This document shows positions 51,501-63,500 of a stretch of 64,000 bases of DNA, piece by piece (position 1 is the stretch's first letter; each line of letters opens with the position of its first letter). The position numbers and the translations under genes are program-made. The notes beneath the pieces were generated by a model that had not been told where the DNA came from, ran no database searches, and was given only the letters and a program-made list of their open reading frames with translations. The stretch spans positions 43,620,879 through 43,684,878 of the forward strand of contig CM074187.1 of the NCBI GenBank assembly GCA_037179385.1, read 5' to 3'. This DNA comes from Holothuria scabra. Lineage: Eukaryota > Echinodermata > Holothuroidea > Aspidochirotida > Holothuriidae.

Positions 51501-54500
51501 GCAACTAACTGAACAAGTTGGATCAAATTTGGTAATTTTAGACAGATCAGTTAGATGGAAAAACCCTAGATTGCTGATGGATGAAAAACCCACCTTACTT
51601 TGACCTGGCCAGGAATCAAACTCCAGACTTCCTGGTCGCTATTACTTCATTGCTTCAAATGCCACCACCATTTATCCACCTGGGCATAGCACTGATTAAA
51701 TTAGGGAAATTTTTCCAAACCTGTAAAATTTCCTTCACATGCTAATGATACATGGTCAAAGTTAGGCAATTCTCATACCCTACTTAACAAATAATTTTTC
51801 CATGAGTGAAATATTATTGATTTGAATTCAGTTTTCAAAAATTTGTGACCAGACAGTTTTTGAAATTACACACACACAGCTGATAGAAGTCAGGGTGCAA
51901 GAGAAAATTACCTTTTTTCAGAAGTATTGATGATATTGAAATGAACTCAATATACCCCTTTAAAGTACAGTATCTCACATTAACGGAACATTGCATGTAG
52001 TAGTTATTATGTTATAAAGGTTTTGGGTGCTATCATGTTCTATGTTACAAAATTATAGAATTATTTCTACAGATTGCAGGTTTTTGTGGTATTCCTCATT
52101 TTCCAAATAAATAGTTATCCATGTTTATTCTACTTTTTAGGGACCAGTATTTGCTCTTCATTTTCTGCGGGGTCTACTCCTAACTGGCGGAAGGGATGGT
52201 AAGCTACAAGCCTGGACAATTGGTGGTAAAGGAGCCCAATCTATGTGTAGTTGCAAGGTATAGAACTTCTTTCAAGGAAGCCTTGTTTTTTTTTTTAAGG
52301 AAAAGTCTAGAGCCAAATTTATGTTCAGTATGTTAAAAAAGGGGCACATTCTGGTTAAATTTTCACTCATTTCTCATGTTTGGTTCTTGAGATATTAGCA
52401 CTTGAAGTTGACACATTTTGTACAAAAGTGAACTTAAAGCAAGTAAGTGTGATGGCCATTGTCTTTTTTTCTTTATTTTTCATCCTATTTCGTTGATCTT
52501 AGATTGATTAAGGATACTATTTTGCCCCAAGTCATATAAAGGTTTCTAATATTCCATTGCTAAGGATGCACCTGTGGTATCAATATTTTAGAGTTTAGTT
52601 GCATAAAATTGGTGGTAAATTTGAAAGGGAAACTAAATGTGGTCACCAATGTTAATCCATGACATAATGCCTGCTTGCTTCAACTTCATTCATAGTAGAA
52701 AATGTGTCAAGTGCAGTAGCTAATATTTCAAGAACCGAACATGGGAAATGAATAAAACTTTCTTAGAATATGTTCCTCTTTGACAAATCAAATATAAATT
52801 TTTTTCTGCCCTTTCTTTTAAAATGTAAATTCGAGAGTCTGGTGACATGAAAATGACATGATTGGAAATTTGACCTTAATATTATAACCTGAGAAAATTG
52901 CCGTATCAGAATGACGTAAAAAAAAATTATCAAAGTTTGTCCATTTTACAGGATAATTTCCATTTCACTCACTTATCATAAATAAACATGGGCCAAATTT
53001 GCAGTGTTAAGAGGGGGGCTGGCCAAATATGGCTTTCTTTTATTTTAATAGATATCCTTCCATTCAAGAACAGTCGAAATATTGTGCCCTGAAGGTTATA
53101 TTGTAGAAATTAAAATCCTCAGAAAAAGTTAGGCATCACCCACCAAGTAGAAAATATTCTCACATATTTTAGTGATAATCAGTTTAAGGTTCACAGATGC
53201 CATGACTGTACTACACAAGCCTTACCTAATGGAGGGACCATCAACTTCACAGGCCTGCCGAGGGCGCACTTGGCTTAACATTACTTAAAAATTCTTGGGA
53301 TGATAGAGCTTTTAAGTGTGTTTTCGACCGTACACTGAGAAAACGCACTCTATAACTTATTATCATTTTCAGCTTGATCCAAAGGCAGGTGGAGTACGGA
53401 TGCTGGCAATAGCTGGGTCAAGGATTTTTACAGGGACTACAATGAATTGCATCTTGTCAATAAATATTACTCCATCAGGACCCCCCTTTGAAGCTGCCAG
53501 TAAGATGGATGTGGTATCTGAGGTCAGTAATTTCATTCTGTAGTTGTTTAACTTTGTCATTGTGAGGGCAACTCCCTCATGGGGTGGGTGTCTGACAGAT
53601 CAAGAAAGGGAAATTCCTGGTCACTGAGTTGGCTGAATTTTATATACGAGTCTGAGTAAAAGTGACATACCCAGTGACATCAGCCATTACTGGCCATCAG
53701 CCACCCCCCCCCCCTCAAATTTTTTGAATTTTATTGTTTACCCATAATTCTGTACCCTCTTATTCATTGATTTAGGAAGGGTTATTAGTTTGCAACCTTC
53801 CATGTTACAGGTAATCAAAAGGATTGGAAAGATTAAAGATGATAAACCCCAGTTGTTGCTGACTAAATGAGAGTATCACCCCAGTTGTTGCTGACTAAAT
53901 GAGAATATCACCCCAGTTGTTGCTGACTAAATGAGAATATCACCCCAGTTGTTGCTGACTAAATGAGAATATCACCCCAGTTGTTGCTGACTAAATGAGA
54001 ATATCACCCCAGTTGTTGCTGACTAAATGAGAGTATCACCCCAGTTGTTGCTGACTAAATGAGAATATCACCCCAGTTGTTGCTGACTAAATGAGAATAT
54101 CACCCCAGTTGTTGCGGACTAAATGAGAGTATCACCCCAGTTGTTGCTGACTAAATGAGAATATCACTGACCCCAGTTGTTGCTGACTAAATGAGAATAT
54201 CACCCCAGTTGTTGCTGACTAAATGAGAATATCACCCCAGTTGTTGCTGACTAAATGAGAATATCACCCCAGTTGTTGCTGACTAAATGAGAATATCACC
54301 CCAGTTGCTGCTGGCTAAATGAGAGTATCACTTGAATGTTTGGATTCTTCTATAATGGCTGCTTGTTGAAAATGCCTAACTTCAACGTAGGAGAAGCTTG
54401 TCAAGACACTAATCTTGGTTTGTTCAAAATGGTATGTTGTAGGGGATGAGTCCCTGTAGTTCCCCTGCTTCAATGGTACCCTTATACCCTTATTCTAGCA

Positions 54501-57500
54501 GTAAAGAGGGCATGGGTGTGGGACGAATGAGATAGAATAATGAGGGGGGGGGGGACTAATGAGATAAATCAAGCTAAATGGGGGACCAAAAGGACAGGAG
54601 TATAGAGTGGATTCTTGTTGTAGCTGTTCCAAGCTTCCTCTTTCTGTTTTTAGATTGATCCTGTTGAAACTTTAAAAGTAGGACTTAGTTATAACTGCTG
54701 TGCCTTTTTGAAAGTTTCATATGTCTGCATTTTGCAGGTAGTTTGTCGGCTTTGCTTTTTTAAGAAGTGAACTGTAAAATTTCTATTCTGTAGTATAGTT
54801 TAAAGGCATGAGTTTTTCATAGGAAACATATAACATTCATTTCATCTTATCTTTAATTTTGTAATTTCAATCTGCTACTATGAAGATACAGTACTGCTTT
54901 TTTAACAATTTGCTGCCTACCTTTATATCAATTTTAAAGACCTTCACCTAATTTTAATATCTCTTAAAAGAGGATCAGCCAAGGCTCCCTCTTTCAGAGA
55001 TCCCAAGGTCCCCATGGTGCTATTAAAAGTTTGATAGGGACTCACTGGCATCACTGCTATAAATGAGGTGAGTATAGCAGCTCATTAATTTACAAATGAG
55101 TCAGTTTTCTGATTTACTCTTCCAAGTATTATTTTGTTTTTACAGGGTCACTATGATGAAGTTAATGGACTAAGCACCTTTACCAAGAAATCTCTGATTC
55201 AAAATTTTGTAACTGTTGGTTATGATGGAGTGATTGCATTAGTTAACAGTGAGAAGCACCAACCGGTCTGGAGACATTGGTTAAAGAGTATTAATCTATT
55301 GTGTGTGGATTCATCAGACAGTGGTGAATTCATTGCTGTTGGTACCAGAGAGGCCAGGTAAATATTAGCCCCATCTTACCTCTTTGTAATGTTATTTTGA
55401 GAAGATGCATTCCTTGAAAGGAAATGTTATTAAAGGCAGTTATTCGTCACTACAGCCAGTTCCAATTCTCCTAGCCTGCTTACTTGTAGCCCCCCTCCCT
55501 CCTAAAGCTGTCTAAAACTCATCATCATCTAGACATAATCCCTGTTAATTGCTTCGGGTCATAACCTGGGAGTACGCAAATCCCTTATGCCTAATTAGAA
55601 CACCCTCTGTACATGCTGTGTAATATGAGCTATGTTGCATATTTTGAATTTGATGTCAGTCAGAGAACTGCGCCAATTAAGAATTCTGTAGACTACTGCT
55701 GTTTAAATTGTGCATGTGTGATGAGTGACTGCCTTTTAAAAGTGACTGAGAGGATTCTGTGTGCAAAACAGAACTTTTCAATTCATACTCACATCAGTGT
55801 GGGTAGTTTTAGTAAACATGAACTTTTTTAAAGGTGTATGGTATTTGGGGTAAAACTTACAAACTAAGGTGATTTATATTTAATTAGTCAGTGATCTTTT
55901 AGTATTTGCTCTTAGGATAGTCTTAGAATAGTGTCTGTACTTTTTGTCTCCATCTGCTTCTGTTTTTTTCTTTTTTATACAGTGGGGATAGGTAAGTCCT
56001 TTAATATGGATCTAAATGTGTGGTGATGGATTTTAGTCTTCCACTCATCCTCAGAATACTAACAAAATTACCACATACTCTATGAAACTGTAAACTAAAA
56101 TAAAGAAAAAATCACAACTCTTTAAACTCTTTCACCAACACTTCTGATGGATATGTTTTGACTCCACGTACTGCAAGTAAATCAAATTCCTTCCACTCCA
56201 AAGTGTAGACATTTGACCATGGTTTGGTGTGGGTAGAGGGGAGGTAGTTCATTCAATGTACACTTCTTGTTCACAATTGTATACTTTTATCTCTTGGTCA
56301 TGAGAGTGCAGCAGCTGGACTCAATTTTTAGTTGTATATTTGTACAGGACAACTAAAATGCTGTACGGACAAGCAAACTGAAAAGATATTTGCATTTGAT
56401 TTATTTGACTCTACTGATTTCCGATTAACTTCTTTAACTTTTATCATCATTATTTGTCAAACTTCAAACTTAATAAAGTTTTCATTCTCTCAAACATTGC
56501 GCATGTTTTTATTATAATACATGCTCACACACATACTTCCTTGAATTCCACCAATAAGAGCAAAGCAATTTCTTACTAAATACACTGCATCATGGGGTAT
56601 AAAAAAATATTTTCATGCAACCAGATTTCTTTTCAGACTTGTAAAAAATAGTAAAATGGTCAACTGAAGCACAACCATAAAAGTTTAAGAAAAATTGGTT
56701 CCTGGAGTAGTACTGTAGATTAAAATCAGACGCATTGGAAATTTAAAGTGTCTAATTGAAATAATTACAGTAAACTGTCACACAGCATTCTGTTTCAAAT
56801 TTGACGTAAATGTGGACAGAAAATTTAAGGCTAAAAATGTCCTAAGTTATTGTTTTAAAGACTTTAGTGATCCATTATGGATTGATGGGATGGTTTACTT
56901 AAAGGTAAAGAGCAGTCCCCCCAAACTTATTTTGAAGAAAAAGCTAAATAACTCAGTTTTCATCTTATTTCTCTTCAAAGAATCTTTAATTACATTTTAT
57001 GACTGTACTATTGCATATTCAAGGTAAACCAAGCATTTATTTCTGGTAAATTTCACATTTGAAGAGGAAAAACATTGTCACATGACTCCCAACAGCAAAT
57101 CATGAAACTGGACAGTCTACTACACTTCTTCAATTCTGGATGACTGCTCCTGCCCTTTAACTTTAATGATTTCATTTATTTCATCCACACAAATACAAAA
57201 CACAAAAGAGGAACCATAAAAGCATGACCAGGATACTAGAATAGACACATGAATTAAGCAGAGCTAACAATTTTTCCTAAAAAAAAAAAACAGCAATATC
57301 TTAATCACAAAAACTGTATAACTTGCTTGGTTTGATAGTGACTCAATACTAACCTTATTAAGTTTCTCTTTTTGGTGTGAGCCAACTGGAAAAAAGGTTG
57401 TGGCCTGCCTGACTCAAACAAATTGGTTAGAAACCAGAGTCTGAAACTTAATCTGTCTTACTCTTTTGGTGTGAGGACAAATGCAGTGACAGTGTCATTA

Positions 57501-60500
57501 TATCTATTCACATTGGTAGTGATGTAATCATTGGTCATTGTCATACATCACAACAATCATTTCCATTGTGCGGTCATTGTTTGGTCTATTAAACCACTTC
57601 TTGGGGGCAGTACCTAATTACTTTCATAGCATGTATGTTGTGAAGGTAACCACTAGATGTGCATTTATTTCCAATAGATATAATAGGGTCTTCCAGATGT
57701 GCTGTAATGTCATCTATAGTTTCTCTATCAATAGATTAAGCTAAAGAAAACTGTTTTTGATTTGGAATAGGAGGTAAAAATTTCTTGGGACAGGTGCCCT
57801 GGATAGGTAGGGGAAGATGGGATCTACAATGCTTTTTGAATCTTTATGCAATTTAGTGCATTACATAAGCCAATATGAATCAAATTAACAGCAAATGTAC
57901 ATGCCATGACAAGGCCTCTTACAGAAACACATACTTTCAAAAACCCGATTTGTGGGCCTTAAGTCGGGTTTTTAGCGGAATGTTTATTTTGGAGATAGCA
58001 CCTTCAGCACACAATGCTGAGATGCTTATAAGGCTTGTGTAAACAAGCTATGCAGTCATGCACTGCTTTCCTGTGTACATAGAACTTTTGTGAATGAAGA
58101 TAATCAGCTTAGGGGAGGTAAAATCTGCTGGCAGGAAAATGGAAGGATTTGGACAGAGTCCAGAGGAAATAGGCATTACATGGATGGCTGCACAATTTCT
58201 GTCAAAATCTGTAAAGGGCTGTTCTTGACATGTAGATGTTTTTTCTTTTTTAAAGAGGGGAAAAATTAAGGGCTGTCATCAGTTAAATGAAGAAAATGAG
58301 GTAATTATCTAATACTGTAGCTCTGATCACTTTCAAGACCAGATCCAGGGGGAACATGTGTGTGTGTGTGCGAGCCTGTAAACGATACCTTGCCGGGTAC
58401 AAGCCGCTCACGGAAGCTAAGGCCTCACACGTCTTTCCTCGCTCACGCGGAGCTCGTAACTGGCGCAGCTACCCGAAAATTCGGACACTGCAATGAGCTC
58501 TGTCACGTGATATGCAAGAGCCTGCCCTCGCTCACAGCATTCACGTGCCGCGTGACATAAACAGCTAAAGGGGAATTCCGACCATTTCCTTACGGGGAAC
58601 AGTTCTGTGTACCCCCTAAGGCATTGAATACGGGTATGCCCTGTGTGTGTGTGTGTGTGTGTGCATGTGTGTGTGAGACCCTCTCCCCCTTTTGTTGCAG
58701 TGAAATTAAATTTTCCTTCATTGTTGTTCTCACTTTAAGGTCGGCATGTTCCACAGTTAGATCAAGTTAAGATTCTATACCACTTGCCATTTGCATTTGT
58801 ATGATTTTTAAGACACTAATTCCCTGTATTTGAATGTTATCATGTACTTACTTGGTTGAATTAAGCTATTTTGCTCACATATCAGATAAATCCTGGATCT
58901 TTTTACTCAGTGTGTCAGCGTGTATCCACTTCCTAGCTATGTAACCAGTGCTATATGCATAACAGCTTCAGTCATAGAAAAACAGGGAAATTTCTGAAAG
59001 GAACATTATTATTATAACTATACGGCTGTAAAATTATTATGTAAAAATTATGTATTATTATTATTAAAATTCATGAAATTCAGTGAAATTGTGTGGAGTC
59101 CATGGAAAAGTCCTGAACATTTTTTCAAGGGGCATGCTTCATTCCAACTCTTTAAACAGAAATGTATTTTCACTCATAGCATCCAAAATTTTATACTTCA
59201 TTCATCCTAAATATTGTGTAATAACATGTAAAACATGGAGAAGAAGGTTATGGCAATTTTTTTCTTTTGTCCTGGTTAGACCTATGTAAAGTGATTCCCC
59301 AGGAAGTTCCAGAACCCAGGTACAAGTTTTCAAACCTTTGTAGGTTTTTTTTTTTTTTTTTTTTTGGGGGGGGGGGGGCATTTCTTACCATCCCCCTTGT
59401 TACATTTCCTACCACATGTTGTTCAAGTTCCTGCTATTCAGATATCAATGCTAGAACCATTGTATGCCCCCCTCCCAACCCAATATTTCTCAATTTCACG
59501 TTGCTCAGTTTTCTCCAGACTCCCAAAGATTGTCTATGCAAACTTATACTGAGGATTACATTCTTGAATTAAATGCTGCTGCTTCTTTTCCAGTCTAATT
59601 ATCCTTTCAATGAATGGTGCTGGCTGTCAGACTCTTACCAAACAAAGTGTTTCAGATGCTGGTCCTATTGTTTGTGTTAAGTTCTCTCCAGGTACAGTGT
59701 CATACTTTTGTTCATTTGAGTAAAGAAATTACAGTTGTTTTTTCATTGTTCTGCTATTTTTTCTGAGGTTGACTTCTTTTAATTAAAAATTATCGTGCAT
59801 AAAATTTACAAATGATTAAAAGGGTATTCGTCCCATTTCTGTTTTAAAAATTTTGGTATTGTTTCTGTTTGGTACAACTCAAATTATGCATGTGTGATTG
59901 GAAGTGATGGATATTGATGATGTTCAAATATGGATCGAGTCAGTCATAGAGGAACACTTCTGCCCATCGAAAATTTTGCAAACGATATGTCACATGATCC
60001 TGCTGTTGCCATTGTGCATAAATATGTAGGCCCAGCATTATTTGATGGACTGCATGGTCAAGTGGTTACAGCATTTGGCTTATCAAATACTTGAAAAATG
60101 GAACCTACTGTCATTGTGGTGGAATGGTGTAGGCAAAACATACCAGTGAGCCACAACTCGAAAAAAAGGTTGTGGTGGGCCTGACTTAAACCAGTTTGTT
60201 AGAAACCGAGCTGTAAAATCTAACTGATTAACTAACCTAGCATTTTTTGTGCCAGCCTTCCATAGTGTAATTAAATTGAAGAAATTGAAGATTGCTGTCA
60301 CCTACCTATGACCCATATACCAAATGACCTCTAAACCTCAAAGAGTTCAAGCATTTTTGGTTCCTTGCGGTAGCAAAGGAACCTATGTAGTCAGGTTGGC
60401 GTGTGTGTGTGTGTATGTGTGTGTGTGTGTGTGACACTTGCTTCGGTACGCTCTAACTCAACAAGGGAAGGTTGGATGGAACTTGGATTTGGTACATAGA

Positions 60501-63500
60501 TTCGTCATAGGGAGAAGGTGTGCCCTATCGTTTTTGGTGGAGGTCAAAGGTCATTTGGGGTCACCAGAGGTCAAAAACTAAAAACCTTCTCAACAGGATA
60601 TTTCTAGTTAGGAAACTTGGATAGATGTCATACTTGGTGCATGGATGTGTTATGGTGTAAGGATGAAATTGGATATGTTCGGTGAAGGTCAAGGGGTCAT
60701 CTGAGGTCACCAGGGGTCAAACACTGAAAAACGTATTAACACAGTATTTTAACGTAGAAAGGACGGATTTCAAATCAATCTGTGTTTGGTTAAGGTCAAA
60801 GGTCATCAAGGTCACTGGAGGTCAACTGCTAGAAATGTTATTTAGAAAATCTTGTAAGCTAGATAAAGATAGTTTCAATAGATTTTCTATCTCACCTGGT
60901 TTTGCATGCTTACGCACTCAAACACCTTAGAAATTTGTCCTTTTTGTTTGTTCAGTAATGATTCCTTCGGGTTGTACACATATTTTGGATCATTCAAAGT
61001 TTTAAGAGGGCAATAACTGAAATCTGTAGATTTCACTGAGCACAGGTCACTCTGCATTAAACTGGTCTCTCTGCCAGTGGAAGCAATGCATGGATTCTAC
61101 AATATGTCTCTTTAATACTGCTGTGCTCTGTGGGGTAACCTTATCCTCATTCTATTATCACACTTCATTAATCACTTGCTTTCTGCTTGACTGCTGAATA
61201 AACCCTGTTTTCTGTGTAGAGGTAGCAAACAGGACAAGTGGTAGATTGTTTTAAAGTAACAGCAAGTTTTATTTGAGAGCAGGTAAAAATAACTTGTGAG
61301 AGAAATACAAGGGGTGTTTTTCATTCTCTGACCACATTGTGTATCATTTATTGGTTATAATATCAAATTTGATTACAAGCATAAATACATATGGAAATGA
61401 GGTAGTGTTTTTGAAGGATCACCAAGCATTACAAAAGTTGAATGTTAGTAAGGCCACAGAAATTTAATCTTTGATTTCATGTAAAATTAGTACTAAAATA
61501 CCCCTTGTGAAGATGTTACAAACATTGAGTATGAACTTTTGCTTAGCTCTATTTCACAGACTAGCTGTACAGTTCTCATAATATCTAGCAAGGAACCACA
61601 GTGCCCATTGGGCTCTTGTTTAACTATTTTACTGAAATTTTGTGAGAAAAATATATTTCATGGTAAATCTATACATTGCCCCCCTTTCAAACAGAATGTT
61701 ACTAATCTCATCATATGAAACAAAACTATCTATTCATTGCATAGATGGCTGGAAAAAGAAAATGGGTTGTACTTCAAAGTGTCTCCCAATTTGAAGAGCA
61801 TAAGCAGTTGAACCAAATTCATTTTGAAAGTTGAGACAACATCTAAATCTAACAAATACCTTCTCATTTTCCTTCAAATATGTTTTATTTTTCAGAACCT
61901 AATTACTGTAAGTGGACCTTCATGAAACCTCAGAATTGCTTTGCATGAATCACAATTCAAGGAAAGAATACTGCTTCATTATTGTCAAAGGGTATTTAAA
62001 AAAAAGAATACCTAGGTTATTTGTTCCAAAAAGTTGAGTGACTGCATTTACACTTTTATAATCAGGGAAACAGTCACATGCATACTGTAGCTTTTGACTT
62101 TTCTTTGGATCCCCAGAAAAGGAATTCAATGAAGTTTTATTCCAATGAAACTTTTTAAACTATCATACTTCAAGATTTCAGACATTACTGGCAGGAACCA
62201 TGGTTATTAACTTTCCCACTGTGCACCAAGTGCAGTAACATCCCTCCATAGCACAGTAAGCTAGGGAGATCTTTTGGAGGCTTGAATTTAATGTCCTTAC
62301 ACAAGAATAAACGCAAGCATTTGCAAATAACTACATTGTTTGTGCTTATTAAGAAACAGTAGCTGCCAACTAAGATGCTGAACATATTATTCACTAAGAT
62401 CAGCCTTGATGGATTTAAGCCCTCAGGATCTGTCAGGAGTTAAAATGCCTTCGCAGAAGTTTCACATTGTATGGATCATTCTTTTCTTCAGTTTGAGCAA
62501 GGATGCAAAGGCAGATCATATGTCCTGTTGTGCAGACTATAAAAGTAGAATTTGGCTGAAATGGTTTGGTTTGTAAAAGTTTCACAACTCATCTCCCAAC
62601 CTTCTGGTTAAATTCTGCTGCCTTCTTTCCCCAGTTGTGGGTTACCGTACTGTAAGTGTTGAATTTATGCAATACTCTTGTCACCGTCTAACATTTGTTT
62701 CTTTTCTTTCTCAGATGGGAAAAAATTGCTCTCTGCTAATGAAAAAGGAAACATTCAAATAATTCAGATTTCCAAAAGTGGGAAAGAGTTGAAACTAGGT
62801 CATGTTCTTAAGGGTCACAAGGGATTGGTCAGGTCTCTGGACTGGTCATCAGATGGGGCATATGTCAGAAGTTCAGCAGAGAATGGAGAATTTTTCATTT
62901 GTAAGTATGACAGTGATGATACTCAGTGTAATCTATGTACATCTTTTAATCTTGTTTTAGTTAGTAGAAGGTGTTATAATTAATAACTTAATAACTATTA
63001 CAGTGCTGTTATTTAGTTTCATACCTTCATACATTGGCTTAATCCTTGATATGAGAAGGACAGAACCAGGAAAGTGTCCTAACAGAAGTATTTTTAACTT
63101 CTAGTTCTATACTATGCTATAAGTATATTTATTCTTGCTCTATTTGTACGACTATGTTGGCAAGCATAGTAGGATGCAAACTTAACACACCGTCTGTCAA
63201 AATGAGTGTCAAGTGGCAGTGGCTGCTGTGTGCCAATGTGTTTCACATGTACATTGGTTCAAATCCTGCTCAGTGTACAACGGTTTTTTACACTTTACTC
63301 TGGCTTTCCTGCCACTTGGCATTAGACTTGCGTCGAAAATTATTAGCCCAACCAACAAGGTCAGTTGAACGTTTGACTGAAGCACCCTGGAATGAACCAG
63401 TTAACTAGCCATCTTTGCCCTTTTGTAAAAAATGAGGAAATATTTTAAACTCTAACATAGTTAAGAAAAGAACAATTCTGTAACTGCAGACAAGTTAAAA

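Larger units (their letters stand above)
48934..52140. other. EML intron 14
   Basis: Contains the fold-back repeat 49669-49886 and a MITE copy (50212-50432). The remainder shows nothing recognised. Confidence 0.5.
55358..59593. other. EML intron 17
   Basis: Holds a MITE (55429-55840), a TTAA MITE (56899-57160), a SINE fragment (57376-57453), a CpG-rich patch (58368-58620) with GT runs on both sides, and T/G homopolymers near 59346-59378. Confidence 0.6.

Noticed and set aside
53847..54330. CRISPR-like array
   Set aside because: Units are contiguous with no unique spacers, and the setting is an animal intron; it is a minisatellite.
58360..58560. Open frame within the CpG-rich patch
   Set aside because: Higher GC lowers stop-codon frequency; no start context or splice signals to support a gene.
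63154..63408. tRNA gene suggested by GGTTCAAATCCTG
   Set aside because: Only a B-box-like word; no cloverleaf could be drawn, so a tRNA-like SINE relic is more likely.
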